Part shown: positions 1 to 8,859 of the stretch, piece by piece | Position numbering within the stretch: the stretch's first letter is position 1 | Layout of the letters: each line of letters opens with the position of its first letter | Origin: Bacillus sp. UNC438CL73TsuS30 | GTDB taxonomy: Bacteria; Bacillota; Bacilli; Bacillales; Cytobacillaceae | Length of the DNA: 64,000 bases | Direction: 5' to 3' | NCBI RefSeq assembly: GCF_000482325.1 | Contig: NZ_KI535295.1 | Span: forward strand, 1,357,999-1,421,998 | Made by a program: the position numbers and the translations under genes | Notes under the pieces: generated by a model | Database searches by the model: none | Seen by the model: the letters and a program-made list of their open reading frames with translations, nothing else | Told to the model about the DNA's origin: nothing

Positions 1-104
1 AATCAAGTGCTCATTCGGACAGCTTCTAAGTAACCAAGAATCATCGTGTCCGAATCAAGAGTTCATTCGGACAGCTTTGACTTAGCCAAGGGCAATCGTT
101 AATT
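1..104. repeat. two units of a 52-bp tandem repeat at the left edge
   Basis: Bases 1-25 and 53-77 are almost identical (shared core TTCATTCGGACAGCTT minus the first base), giving a 52-bp period cut by the window edge. The junction holds a perfect 9-bp inverted repeat, TGTCCGAAT at 47-55 and ATTCGGACA at 64-72, so each unit can form a hairpin. No coding potential is seen. More units may lie to the left. Confidence 0.6.
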
Positions 105-194
105 TGCATTTCTTTAAAAGGCTCCATGTTAAAATCATTAGTAGATAATTTGAAGCATTCGATGCCCTATTGCAACGAGTGCTTTTTTCTTTCC

Positions 195-455
195 TCATCG
201 TGCAGCTATGTACCAATATTTTGTAGCTAACCATCGATTTCTACACCTAGAAACAGCCCAAGCAGCTTCACATAAGACGGATTTAATATGTGGTTTTTCT
301 TTTACAGCTCGTGTGCTATATCTTTTGCATGCACTCTCGTTGTTTCCAAGGGAAATTCCTGCCCAAGATGCAAGGTGCTGAGAAGTTGGAAATAGTGTTA
401 CTAACATGTTTAGATCCGTATGGTGATAAATGATTTTAGGAAATGGGATACTCAA
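195..455 (-). pseudogene. IS110-family transposase, C-terminal fragment
   Basis: The 86-residue reading frame matches the C-terminal (transposase_20-type) region of IS110/IS116/IS902 transposases. Visible hallmarks are an HLASWAGISLGNNESA stretch followed by a CEAAWA helix, typical of the helix-hairpin-helix part of this family. Full-length enzymes are about 400 residues and carry an N-terminal DEDD RuvC-like domain, which is absent here. No IS ends were found. This is a dead remnant of an old insertion. Confidence 0.75.
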
Positions 456-563
456 GAAAGAAGTTAAAGTGTGACTTAATTCGATTTGCTGAAAGACCTT
501 CTAAGGTGAGAATTTAGAGAAAGTTGATGTTAAGGTAAATGAGAACTAAAACAATTATGATTT

Positions 564-646
564 TTCACTAAAGGGTTGCGTTACTTGTAGAATCGGCTGC
601 CATTATTGAGGGCTTTTTTGATATTCAACTAAATGGGTAGTTTAAA
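564..646 (+). repeat. R1 intergenic repeat, copy 1
   Basis: Left part CACTAAAGGGTTGCG, hairpin GGCTGCC...GGGC followed by TTTTTT, and right end TTCAACTAAATGGGTAG then TTTAAA match the R1 layout seen across the left half. It lies upstream of the GNAT gene at 752. The rest of 456-751 shows no gene. Confidence 0.6.
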
Positions 647-751
647 TCATATATATGAGAACCAACGAGGACAGTCTAATATGAATTAATGGTAGAATTG
701 TATTAACGATGCGACTGGTCAGTAGTGATTTTTATAAAGGAGTTGTAAGAA

Positions 752-1204
752 GTGAAATATCGTAAAGCAAATATCGATGATATTGATCAATTGGTGGAGT
801 TAAGAAAAAAGCAATTAGTTGATGAGGGTATAGAGCCTAATATAGATATTGATAGAGAACTAGATGATTTCTTTAAAAATAAACTCAGCGATGGTACTTT
901 AATTCAATGGTTAGTGGAAGATCATGAAGAAATTATAGCTTGTGGTGCCGTGATTTTTTATGAATTTCCTCCTAGTTACACCAATAAGACTGGAAAAAAG
1001 GCTTATATCACCAATATGTATACGAATGAAAATTATCGTGGGCAAGGAATTGCCACAAAACTGTTAACGAAATTAGTTGATGAAGTAAAGAGTTCAGGTA
1101 TTTCAAAAATATGGCTTGGGGCTTCAAAAATGGGGAGACCAGTGTATAAGAAGTTTGGTTTTACGGAAACGGATGAATTTCTAGAATTAAATATTATTAA
1201 ATAA
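752..1204 (+). CDS. GNAT family N-acetyltransferase
   Basis: A 150-residue single-domain GNAT protein, expected to transfer an acetyl group from acetyl-CoA to an amine; the substrate cannot be read. The acetyl-CoA binding motif A is clear as ENYRGQGIATKLL (around residues 93-105), preceded by the beta-strand YITNMYT and followed by IWLGASKMGRPVYKKFGF, which is typical of small-molecule acetyltransferases. The start is GTG at 752, with AAAGGAG nine bases upstream. It stands alone between R1 copy 1 and the yjcZ-type genes on the other strand. Confidence 0.85.
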   Translation: MKYRKANIDDIDQLVELRKKQLVDEGIEPNIDIDRELDDFFKNKLSDGTLIQWLVEDHEEIIACGAVIFYEFPPSYTNKTGKKAYITNMYTNENYRGQGIATKLLTKLVDEVKSSGISKIWLGASKMGRPVYKKFGFTETDEFLELNIIK

Positions 1205-1376
1205 TTTGTAAAGTATAACACTTAAATGCTGTACTAGATCTTCTCGCATTCCCTATCGCAAAATTTTTCGCTAAAGTTGGAGTATTCGAGTTCAAGAAAA
1301 TGAGACCAAAACATTTTTACAAATTGTCAGTGGTAACAGGACGTTAATGGATAACAACTTATTGAAGTAACACGTT

Positions 1377-1404
1377 AAAAAAGTCCCGATAAAGGGACTT
1401 TTTC
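1377..1404 (-). terminator. terminator after yjcZ-type gene pair, copy 1
   Basis: AAGTCCC at 1381-1387 pairs with GGGACTT at 1394-1400, with A/T runs on both sides. It can serve the minus-strand yjcZ-type genes and possibly the plus strand. An equivalent hairpin follows the second copy near 31980. Confidence 0.7.
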
Positions 1405-1427
1405 CTGCTCTATTCATCTTATTCCTC

Positions 1428-1517
1428 CTAGTACATCATAAATGATGCACCAACAATGATAAGAAGGATGAACAATACTACGATTAACGCAAAACCAGAA
1501 GTAGCTCCGCCACTCAT
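1428..1517 (-). CDS. YjcZ-family tiny sporulation membrane protein (29 aa)
   Basis: The minus strand encodes a 29-residue protein starting MSGGATSGFALIVV and ending VGASFMMY, with a single hydrophobic helix. This is the pattern of the YjcZ/tiny-TM family made in Bacillus spores, whose role is not well defined. GGAGG lies nine bases before the ATG. It lies downstream of the 40-residue paralogue at 1572-1694 on the same strand, followed by a terminator. A near copy is at 32004-32090. Confidence 0.85.
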   Translation of the reverse strand: MSGGATSGFALIVVLFILLIIVGASFMMY

Positions 1518-1571
1518 GTTTAAACACCTCCAGCCTAAATGATTCATTCCGCTAGAACGTGTAATGATTTA

Positions 1572-1694
1572 TTAATAAAAACAAGCTGCACCAACAATAA
1601 TTAGAAGGATAAACAATACTACGATTAACACGAAAGTGCTACCTCCGTAAAAACCACCTCCGTAGCCATAGCCTCCATAGCCTCCAAAGCACAT
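1572..1694 (-). CDS. YjcZ-family sporulation protein, Gly/Tyr-rich (40 aa)
   Basis: Reads [18 protein letters not shown] followed by the hydrophobic core [17 protein letters not shown], a Gly/Tyr-rich N-terminus joined to one membrane helix. This is the second common form of the YjcZ family in Bacillus. AGGTGGTGA precedes the ATG. It forms a two-gene unit with the gene at 1428-1517, and the pair recurs at 32004-32265 with only a few residue changes. Confidence 0.85.
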   Translation of the reverse strand: MCFGGYGGYGYGGGFYGGSTFVLIVVLFILLIIVGAACFY

Positions 1695-2170
1695 ACTTAT
1701 CACCACCTGTTAGAATGTCCGAAATAAACTTTTCACTATGTATAATATTTCATAAGACAAGAATCGCTTGGACAAATATCATATTGAGAAGGAAAAATAT
1801 ATAATTTACCTATAAATGCAAAGAAACGTCTGCTTTATTGGCAAACGTCTCTAGATGAAAGGGTAATGGAATATGACTGGTTTGGTGTAATAATAATATA
1901 TGTACAAGATAATGAATGGAATGGACAAGGGCTGATTTTTTTACGAATTAATTCTTGGTATGTACTAAAAATTTCTTCAAATTAGGCCTACCGATTGGGT
2001 ACTCAAGTTAAACTGATGCATAGTCTAGAGTGTATCCGAAAAGCCATAGCCTTGCTTAGCACATAGACTTGTCACAAAGACAGTCTCAATCACCAAAAGC
2101 CGCTAGTAGGGCTTTTTTGTATTTATTAATCCTTTCGACGTAATAAAAGACTACTCTTCAAGAAAAATGG
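1695..2170. repeat. conserved block upstream of the yjcZ pair, duplicated at 32266-32730
   Basis: About 450 bases without a conserved ORF align along their length with 32266-32730. Shared landmarks are TATAATATTTCATAA, CGCTTGGACAAA versus GGCTTGGACAAA, two GGCAAACG elements, ATGGAATGGACAAG and GTGTATCCGAAAA. The block ends in a hairpin AAAAGCC/GGGCTTTTTT (2094-2118) and an AATAAAAGA tract. It contains the promoter region of the minus-strand yjcZ pair and may encode a plus-strand untranslated RNA ending at the hairpin. The latter is inference. Confidence 0.6.
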
Positions 2171-2180
2171 AGGGATCCAT

Positions 2181-2756
2181 ATGACAACCTTAATTATATA
2201 TGCCCACTCAAACAAGGATAGCCTTAATCATGCGATTTTAGAGAACGTCGTGAAAGGGTTAAAGGAAGCCAAACGGAAATTTGAATTAATTGACTTATAC
2301 GCGGAGAAATTTGATCCTGTTTTAGTCATCGATGAGCAGCACAAACCTAGGGATTTAATCCATGATCCATATACTGAAAAATATCGAAATAAAATTGAGC
2401 AGGCTAATCAGTTAATTTTCATTTACCCGATTTGGTGGTATGGTGTACCAGCCATTTTAAAAGGATTTTTTGATCGCGTCTTTGTTTCTGGATTTGCGTA
2501 TAAACACCACGGAAAATTTCCTAAAGGCTTATTGAAGAATAAATCAGCATGGGTTATTTACACCATCGATTCTCCCTCTTTATTTATTCGATTGTTTAGA
2601 AAAAATGTAGAATGGATCGTAGTCCGAAATTACATTTTAAAGTTCTGCGGCATTAAAAATATCAAAAGAACCCGGCTGACGTCCGTTAAACATTCTACCT
2701 ATGAGTCCCGGCAGAAATGGCTTCAAAAAATCTACCATCTCGCAAAAGCGATTTGA
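2181..2756 (+). CDS. NAD(P)H-dependent flavodoxin-fold oxidoreductase
   Basis: A 191-residue protein of the Flavodoxin_2/NAD(P)H:quinone oxidoreductase family (KefF/MdaB/YwrO type). It should bind FMN and reduce quinones or related electrophiles in the cytoplasm. The N-terminus LIIYAHSNKDSLNHAI is the phosphate-binding turn, and YPIWWYGVPAILKGFFDRVF (about residues 79-98) is the diagnostic dimer/flavin motif. The start is ATG after GGAGGG six bases upstream. It lies 200 bases before the hopanoid cyclase gene on the same strand; no direct functional link is evident. Confidence 0.88.
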   Translation: MTTLIIYAHSNKDSLNHAILENVVKGLKEAKRKFELIDLYAEKFDPVLVIDEQHKPRDLIHDPYTEKYRNKIEQANQLIFIYPIWWYGVPAILKGFFDRVFVSGFAYKHHGKFPKGLLKNKSAWVIYTIDSPSLFIRLFRKNVEWIVVRNYILKFCGIKNIKRTRLTSVKHSTYESRQKWLQKIYHLAKAI

Positions 2757-2962
2757 AAAATATGGGATAGTCTCATCTGGAATTCCTAGCAACTTATTTT
2801 TTAATTTTTTTTTTACACCTGAGAAAGAGTCCAGCAAAAACGCCATCATCCTTTTTCAACGTTCATTTTAAGTGCATCAGTCATCCCCATCAATGGAATG
2901 CATATTCATATTGCTCTCGGAATATGAATACTAAGATGAATATGAGGGAGAGGATGGGTCAT

Positions 2963-4867
2963 ATGAAGCATCGGGTATATCAGGAAATGAACAGAATCGC
3001 TAACCAGTTAGTCCAGGACCAATCAGAGGACGGGGCCTGGCATTATCCTTTCGAGACCGGGATCGCAATGGACTGCAGTATGATAATCTTATTACGGACA
3101 TTGGAGATAAATGACGAGGAATTCATAAAAGAATTGGTGAAACGGATCGCTGGAAAACAGCAGGAAGATGGATCATGGAAGCTGTTTCATGACGAGGAAA
3201 AAGGAAATCTGACATCCACTGTGGAAGCTTATTATGCCCTTCTTTATTCTGGCTACCGGAATCGAAATGACCCGGAAATCCAGGCGGCCAGACGGTTTAT
3301 TATGACCAATGGAGGGGCCGCTGAAGTCCATATGTTTTTGAAAATCATGTTGGCCATAACAGGACAATGTGCGTGGCCGCACTTCCCCATTAATATTGAA
3401 GTGATGCTTTTACCAGATTCTTTTCCCATCAATCTTTTTGACCTATCCGTGTACGGAAGAGCGAACATTATCCCTTTTTTAATTCTCGCCAATACGAATT
3501 TCCGTAAAAGAACTCCTCGATCGCCCAATCTCTCCGATTTGTTTCAAAAAAAAGCTGTTCGTTTTTTTACAGAGGATCAAGCAGAAGAGGCCCGCTCGGT
3601 GATCAAATGGATTAAACAGGGGATTAAGGGTCTGAAATCCCAAGTAAATCTTCGCGAATTGGCATTATATCGTGCCGAAAAATATATGCTAGACCGAATC
3701 GAACCGGATGGCACCTATTTAAATTATTTCAGCACTACTTCTCTCATGATTTTTGCCTTACTGGCGAGGGGGTATCAAAATACACATCCGGTAATTACTC
3801 GTGCCGTACAAGGATTAAAAGCGATGACCTGCCGTATTGACGGAGAACTTCACTGCCAGTACACGACGGCATCGGTCTGGAATACGACTTTAATCAATTA
3901 TGCTCTGCAAGAATCCGGAGTTCCTTATTCATCTAACACTGTACAAAAGGCAAATGATTACATTCTCTCCCGTCAGCATCTCAAATACGGGGATTGGGTC
4001 ATTCATGAACCAAACCTGTTACCGGGAGGTTGGGGGTTTGCAGACATGAACACGATCCACCCAGATATTGACGACACAACAGTTGCACTGAGGGCGATAC
4101 GAACTTTGGCCACAAAGCAAGTGGATTACCGGCATGCATGGGATCGTGGAGTAACCTGGCTCATTTCCATGCAAAACAATGACGGAGGTTGGGCGGCATT
4201 CGAAAAGAATGTGGATAAGAAAGTGTTGAATTTGTTACCGATAGAGGGTGGAAAAGATTTATTGATTGATCCGTCGACGGTTGATTTAACGGGAAGGACT
4301 TTAGAGTTCTTCGGAAACTATACCCATTTGGATCATCACCATCCCATGGTGAAGCGTGGGATTCGTTGGCTGTTGCGGCATCAAAATTCAGATGGTTCCT
4401 GGGTGGGGCGATGGGGCGTGTATATTTATGGCACATGGGCGGCTGTAACGGGAATGGTTGCAGTTGGAGTTTCCACGAATCATCCAGCTATTCAAAAGGC
4501 TCTAACTTGGTTGCGGAAAATTCAGAATCCCGACGGGGGGTGGGGAGAATCCTGTAAAAGTGATATCAAAAATTGTTATGTGCCGTTGGGCGAAAGTACC
4601 CGCACACATACCGCTTGGGCCCTTGACACACTCATTTCGGCCGCAACTGGAGTTACACCTGAAATTGAAAACGGTGCAGCTTTTTTAGTGGATAAGAAGG
4701 AAAAGGATTGGACGACGACCTACCCAAAAGGAAGGGGAATGGCAGGATCCTTTTATCTCAATTATCATTGTTATGAATATGTTTTTCCATTGATTTCCTT
4801 GGCCCATTATCAAAAATTAGCTGGTGGGCAGCTCCTAACGGATTTGTCAAACAAGGATTTTAATTAA
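2963..4867 (+). CDS. sqhC: squalene-hopene / sporulenol cyclase
   Basis: A class II terpene cyclase that converts squalene or related C35 prenyl substrates into hopanoid-type polycyclic lipids (sporulenol in B. subtilis spores). The catalytic DXDD acid is present as DIDD (about residues 368-371), and several QW repeats are visible, such as GDWVIHEP, NDGGWAAFE, SDGSWVGRW and PDGGWGES. The longest frame opens at 2924. The start at 2963 is preferred because GAGGGAGAGG lies nine bases upstream and the resulting 634 residues match the usual length of about 630. The enzyme is expected at the membrane surface. The HXXEE gene follows on the same strand. Confidence 0.93.
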   Translation: MKHRVYQEMNRIANQLVQDQSEDGAWHYPFETGIAMDCSMIILLRTLEINDEEFIKELVKRIAGKQQEDGSWKLFHDEEKGNLTSTVEAYYALLYSGYRNRNDPEIQAARRFIMTNGGAAEVHMFLKIMLAITGQCAWPHFPINIEVMLLPDSFPINLFDLSVYGRANIIPFLILANTNFRKRTPRSPNLSDLFQKKAVRFFTEDQAEEARSVIKWIKQGIKGLKSQVNLRELALYRAEKYMLDRIEPDGTYLNYFSTTSLMIFALLARGYQNTHPVITRAVQGLKAMTCRIDGELHCQYTTASVWNTTLINYALQESGVPYSSNTVQKANDYILSRQHLKYGDWVIHEPNLLPGGWGFADMNTIHPDIDDTTVALRAIRTLATKQVDYRHAWDRGVTWLISMQNNDGGWAAFEKNVDKKVLNLLPIEGGKDLLIDPSTVDLTGRTLEFFGNYTHLDHHHPMVKRGIRWLLRHQNSDGSWVGRWGVYIYGTWAAVTGMVAVGVSTNHPAIQKALTWLRKIQNPDGGWGESCKSDIKNCYVPLGESTRTHTAWALDTLISAATGVTPEIENGAAFLVDKKEKDWTTTYPKGRGMAGSFYLNYHCYEYVFPLISLAHYQKLAGGQLLTDLSNKDFN

Positions 4868-5001
4868 GGATTTGTGTATTTAAAAACTCTTGAGTGCCTT
4901 TGGCATACTTTTATATTCTGTCCCATAAAATGAACAAACCACAACAGACGGCAGTCTTGGAGAAAAACGAAATCTTACCTACTAAAGGAGGCAGACAAAA
5001 G

Positions 5002-5547
5002 ATGCTAGGGGCGCTCCACCAATTTTTGGATCTTAAAACGTTAATTTGGTTGTTTCCCATCATTTTCATTTTCCATGACTTAGAAGAGATCATAACCATT
5101 GAATCTTCCATGAATGCAAACAAAAACAGTTTTCAAAAGGCTTCCTTCGTCAAGCTAGCATTAAAAATGAGGGAAAAACTAGGTTCGACCGCTGCCCAGC
5201 TTGCTGTTTCGGCTACATGGATTTTACTGATTATCTCATTCACTACAGTGATGACCACCCATTTCTCATTAAACGGTGGGGGTTTTCTTTTATATATAGC
5301 AATTCTCAATTTATTTATTCTGCAGGTGATCATGCATATTGTTCAGTCCATCTTTTTCAAGGGTTACACACCTGGCATCATAACGGCACTATTCCTCCTC
5401 ATCCCTTACTGTCTTATTACATATTACAGTTTGTTCGAAAGTGGCCTGATAAACTGGCATTTAATTTTTGCCAGTCTCCCCGTCAGCCTGTTCATGATCC
5501 CGATTTTTCTTGTGGGCAATATCTTAGGCCGTTATTTTATTCACTAA
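5002..5547 (+). CDS. HXXEE domain integral membrane protein
   Basis: A 181-residue protein with about five to six hydrophobic segments. The family signature HDLEE lies in the first segment (FIFHDLEEI, about residues 22-30), and an ESSMNANKN stretch follows, as in the HXXEE family. The function is unknown. The longest frame starts at 4894, but AAAGGAGG lies ten bases before ATG 5002, which puts the HDLEE motif near the N-terminus as in relatives. It is 134 bases after sqhC and could be cotranscribed. Confidence 0.8.
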   Translation: MLGALHQFLDLKTLIWLFPIIFIFHDLEEIITIESSMNANKNSFQKASFVKLALKMREKLGSTAAQLAVSATWILLIISFTTVMTTHFSLNGGGFLLYIAILNLFILQVIMHIVQSIFFKGYTPGIITALFLLIPYCLITYYSLFESGLINWHLIFASLPVSLFMIPIFLVGNILGRYFIH

Positions 5548-5657
5548 CTGGCCCCTGATTTCTTTTACTTAGGATTGGATTCGAATTAAATGGTTACTGT
5601 TCCTCAATCAACGACAAGTTAGTCAATTATAAAATAGTAGTTGCAGGGGGGATTAAA

Positions 5658-6560
5658 TTGCATGTTGTTATAACTGGTGGAAGTGGGTTTGTGGGTCAAG
5701 CCTTGACTCACCTGTTGATTCAAAAAGGCCATCGAGTAACCATATTAACACGTCTTTCCGATCATAAAAGAACAAGTGAGTTCGTTCATTATGTTAATTG
5801 GCTTTCTGCAGACAATCAACCTGAAAACGAACTTAAGGGTGTCGATGCAATGGTCAATTTAGCCGGGGAACCAATCGGCAGCGGACGGTGGACCCAAAGT
5901 AAAAAGGAGGCTATTTTGAATAGCCGTCTCACAGCCACCAAAGAAGTAATTCGAATTTTGAGACATCTTAATCCAAAGCCAAAAGTTCTTGTTAACGCTT
6001 CAGGTATAAGTTACTACGGTATGTCAGACTTCAAAACATTTAATGAGACCACCAAAAGTGATGCAAACGATTTTTTGGCCGAAGTTGTAAAGCGTTGGGA
6101 GAAAGAAGGGGAAACGGCGAAAGAATTAGGCGTTCGAACGGTCTTCGCTCGTTTCGGTATAATTCTGGGTCAAGAGGGTGCCTTACCGCGAATGGTCCTA
6201 CCATATAAATTAGGAATTGGGGGGACAATTGGCAGTGGGAAGCAATGGATTTCCTGGGTGCACATTCAAGATGTAGTTGAGATGGTTTACTTTGCCATGA
6301 TTAAGCCTGAAGTAGAAGGACCGATGAATGTGACCTCGCCTAATCCAATACGCATGTCATCATTCGGACAGTCCATTGGAGACGTCCTTCACCGCCCACA
6401 TTGGCTCCGTGTGCCTGGGGTTGCATTAAAAGTAGCACTTGGTGAAATGAGTCAGGTGGTATTAAAAGGGCAGCAAGTACTCCCTCAAAAAGCACTTTAC
6501 CACAATTACACCTTTCAATTTACAGAAGTAAAAAGTGCACTTTCTGATATTCTAAGTTAA
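5658..6560 (+). CDS. TIGR01777-family NAD-dependent epimerase/oxidoreductase (YfhF-like)
   Basis: A 300-residue short-chain-dehydrogenase-like protein of the SulA/YfhF (TIGR01777) family; its substrate is unknown. It has an N-terminal Rossmann motif GGSGFVGQAL (about residues 7-16), LAGEPIGSGRW (about 73-83), and NASGISYYG with the YxxxK-equivalent region. The DUF1731-type C-terminus VPGVALKVALGEMSQVVLKGQQV is typical of the family. The start is TTG at 5658, preceded by GCAGGGGGGA. A terminator follows at 6707-6730. Confidence 0.88.
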   Translation: MHVVITGGSGFVGQALTHLLIQKGHRVTILTRLSDHKRTSEFVHYVNWLSADNQPENELKGVDAMVNLAGEPIGSGRWTQSKKEAILNSRLTATKEVIRILRHLNPKPKVLVNASGISYYGMSDFKTFNETTKSDANDFLAEVVKRWEKEGETAKELGVRTVFARFGIILGQEGALPRMVLPYKLGIGGTIGSGKQWISWVHIQDVVEMVYFAMIKPEVEGPMNVTSPNPIRMSSFGQSIGDVLHRPHWLRVPGVALKVALGEMSQVVLKGQQVLPQKALYHNYTFQFTEVKSALSDILS

Positions 6561-6730
6561 CGATATATTTGCGCCGGTAGGAAGAAGGAGATTTATAATT
6601 AGCTTTAGTATTGCAATTATTTTAGGAAGTATTGCCTTATCTATTCAACCGTATCCCTTGGGCCACTTGGGCTTAGGAAAATCATTTCAAAAAGTATACT
6701 ATTTGAAGGGTCGCTGCTGCGACCCTTTTT
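6561..6730 (+). other. short hydrophobic reading frame without a standard start, then terminator
   Basis: After AGAAGGAG (about 6581-6588) a frame reads ISFSIAIILGSIALSIQ and continues to a stop near 6760 without ATG, GTG or TTG at its head. An ATT start or gene remnant is possible. The frame runs through a perfect 8-bp hairpin AGGGTCGC/GCGACCCT (6707-6726) followed by TTTTT, so the hairpin more likely terminates the upstream gene. Confidence 0.35.
6707..6730 (+). terminator. rho-independent terminator
   Basis: Perfect stem AGGGTCGC/GCGACCCT with a four-base loop and a T tract, downstream of the TIGR01777 oxidoreductase gene. Confidence 0.85.
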
Positions 6731-6843
6731 CTTATGCAGCTATTGTGGTAGTTTAACGGAAAAAGACTTTAGAGAATTAATTCCATAATTGGAGAATAAA
6801 ATAAGTGTGAAATGATCTAATTTCATTAAGGTGGATATAAACT

Positions 6844-7305
6844 ATGGTCTTGTGCGTTATTTCTATTATTGTATTTAATTTAATAGTTTATAAAATGAAT
6901 AAACGTCTTACGAAAAATCAAATGGTTCACATATGGACATTTACAATCATATTGCTTACATGGGCTGATATATATATTGATGAAAAGACTGGAGGTTATT
7001 GGTATTTTTACAAAGGAATTGAGTGGCGTAATTTCTTAGTATATACACTATTAATTCCACCAGTGAATGTTATTTTTTTGAATTGGTATCCCTTCAACAC
7101 TTCTAGGTTAAAAATGTTCCGTTACTTTGTTTATTGGATTATATTTATTACCGCTTATGAGTCAATATCATTGTTACCTGAACCTTGGGGGTTTTTCCAT
7201 TATGGTTGGTGGAATATAGTATATTCAATAATGTGCGACCCTGTATTACTACTCATTTTATTAAAGTATTATAAATGGATATGTAAAATTGAAAAAAGAA
7301 GTTAA
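6844..7305 (+). CDS. CBO0543-family membrane protein, copy 1
   Basis: A 153-residue, highly hydrophobic protein with about five membrane helices and aromatic-rich loops (WADIYIDEKTGGYWYFYKG, LNWYPFNTS, GFFHYGWWN). The D/W/Y pattern and the NWYPF motif match the CBO0543 family of uncharacterised Firmicute membrane proteins. AAGGTGG precedes the ATG. A divergent paralogue lies at 19601-20080; both are followed directly by an R1 repeat. The function is unknown. Confidence 0.75.
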   Translation: MVLCVISIIVFNLIVYKMNKRLTKNQMVHIWTFTIILLTWADIYIDEKTGGYWYFYKGIEWRNFLVYTLLIPPVNVIFLNWYPFNTSRLKMFRYFVYWIIFITAYESISLLPEPWGFFHYGWWNIVYSIMCDPVLLLILLKYYKWICKIEKRS

Positions 7306-7340
7306 CGTTTATTGCATTAATGGAGCTTTGTGAAACATTA

Positions 7341-7410
7341 TACTTAATGGGTGCAAGAGTTGTAGATCAAGTTGTCATTGTGGCAGCTTTTTCTTATTTA
7401 AACTAAAATA
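7341..7410 (+). repeat. R1 intergenic repeat, copy 2
   Basis: ACTTAATGGGTGCAAGAGTT, then hairpin GTTGTC...GGCAGC with TTTTTCTT, then TTTAAACTAAAA. It fills the gap between the CBO0543 gene and the P-loop gene. Confidence 0.75.
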
Positions 7411-7429
7411 AGCGGGGGTGTTAAAAAAT

Positions 7430-7927
7430 ATGAAACAAATGGGGACGCTATACTTCTTCTGTGGAAAAATGGGAGCTGGAAAATCAACTAAATCAAAACA
7501 ATTGGCGATAGATAAACATGCGGTACTGTTGTCTGAGGATGAATGGCTTTCATCTCTTTATCCCAATCAGATTACCTCATTTGAGGACTATCTAAAATTC
7601 TCAGCACAGCTCAAGCCGATGGTCAAAAAGCATGTTCAAAACATATTAAGTGTCGGTACAGATGTAGTAATGGATTTTCCAGCTAACACTCAAAAACTAC
7701 GAAAGTGGTTTTTGGATATGGCGTCAGAGGTCAATGCAAGCCATCAACTAGTTTTCCTTAATCTAAATAACGAGCAATGCTTACGCCAAATTGCACAAAG
7801 GCGGCACGAACAACCCGAAAGAGCAGCTTTTGACACGGAAGCGGTATTTATTCATGTTACTAAATTTTTTGAAGCACCAGAGGCATCTGAGGGTTTAACT
7901 ATTTTAGAGTTTAGCGGAAAAGAATAA
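7430..7927 (+). CDS. P-loop ATPase/kinase-like protein (AAA_33 / zeta-toxin-like fold)
   Basis: A 165-residue small P-loop protein. The Walker A motif GKMGAGKSTKSKQ begins near residue 13, and MDFPANT (about residue 80) is a plausible Walker B or substrate-binding strand. A C-terminal R-rich stretch RQIAQRRHEQPERAAF resembles the lid of small nucleoside/sugar kinases and of the AAA_33 family seen in chloramphenicol phosphotransferase and zeta-toxin relatives. The substrate is unknown. ATG 7430 is chosen because GCGGGGGTG lies about nine bases upstream; a GTG at 7418 is the alternative. It is flanked by R1 copies on both sides. Confidence 0.75.
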   Translation: MKQMGTLYFFCGKMGAGKSTKSKQLAIDKHAVLLSEDEWLSSLYPNQITSFEDYLKFSAQLKPMVKKHVQNILSVGTDVVMDFPANTQKLRKWFLDMASEVNASHQLVFLNLNNEQCLRQIAQRRHEQPERAAFDTEAVFIHVTKFFEAPEASEGLTILEFSGKE

Positions 7928-8010
7928 CAAGGAGTTCAATGATTCTTTTACGTTAATATCGAAGCTGTTGACAATCCATTAGATTTTGCAAGGAAAGTCA
8001 GAAGAGCGTT

Positions 8011-8100
8011 AAGGAGCTAACGATTCCAAGAGTTGTAGATCGATGAATGGACCTGCAGCTCTTTTTTTTATTGTGTTGAACGGGTCAGGTTAACCAAAGA
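8011..8100 (+). repeat. R1 intergenic repeat, copy 3
   Basis: GCTAACGATTCCAAGAGTTG, weak hairpin around CCTGCAGCTCTTTTTTT, then TTGAACGGGTCAGGTTAA and CCAAAGAAG, matching the R1 right end. It follows the P-loop gene. Confidence 0.65.
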
Positions 8101-8130
8101 AGCGAATGATGTAGACTTCATCTGAATAGA

Positions 8131-8544
8131 CTAGTCTTCTATGTACTGACGCTCACAAAGGAGCATCCATGACGTTCCAAACCTGTCTCTCAGCTGAGCA
8201 AAACGTAAAGCGAAAAATGTTTCTTCCATGGGCATAAAGATTTCTCCTCCTTCAGAAAGCAAGGTATAAAGCCTCTCCGCCTCTTCTGCACTGGAAACCC
8301 TGAGTGTCAGATAGACACTCCGCATAGGCTCTGCCTTTGGGATGTCGGCTCCCCTTAGTATGGTGTCCCCAATCTCGATGGTAGCATGCAAAATGTCGTT
8401 TTCCCTACCTTCCGGAACGTTCGTCGGATCTGGCAGTTGTTTGAAAGCCATCATTGATGTTATTCTTCCTCCGAGATGCTGTTCATAAAAATGAAAAGCC
8501 TGTTCGCAAACTCCTGGATAATTGACGTAGATATCGAGCTTCAT
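8131..8544 (-). CDS. VOC family protein (PhnB-like)
   Basis: A 137-residue protein of the vicinal-oxygen-chelate/glyoxalase superfamily, PhnB-like subfamily. Its motifs are YPGVCEQAFHFYEQHLGG near the N-terminus, HATIEIGD in the middle, and a C-terminal RDRFGTSWMLL, which is the classic PhnB ending. The activity is unknown; relatives include resistance and metal-binding proteins. The longest frame starts at 8565, but AAGGGAGA sits six bases before ATG 8544. It is convergent with the preceding R1-flanked gene. Confidence 0.85.
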   Translation of the reverse strand: MKLDIYVNYPGVCEQAFHFYEQHLGGRITSMMAFKQLPDPTNVPEGRENDILHATIEIGDTILRGADIPKAEPMRSVYLTLRVSSAEEAERLYTLLSEGGEIFMPMEETFFALRFAQLRDRFGTSWMLLCERQYIED

Positions 8545-8859
8545 TAAATAATCTCCCTTTTTCATTTTGGTCGTTGGTCTTGAAAGATACCTTATAATTC
8601 AGTATAAACTAATGGAATATGAAATGCCTATATAACTATGGATTATATGAATTCGATATGAAGGTGAACAACGTCTTCAAAATTGACAGTGCTTCGCAAT
8701 TGGGGGATATGCTTCAATAAAGAAGAAGCACCAATTCCTTATGGTAGTAAAGGCAAGGGTGCATGATTTATAGGTAAAAACACATTTTGCTGAAACAAGT
8801 TTATAGGTTAATAACCAATGCATATGATGATTTGAAAATAACATTAAGGAGTGCATTTT

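Noticed and set aside
4161..4436. 91-codon minus-strand frame inside the hopanoid cyclase gene
   Set aside because: A shadow of a highly conserved gene; no start signals and no protein-like pattern.
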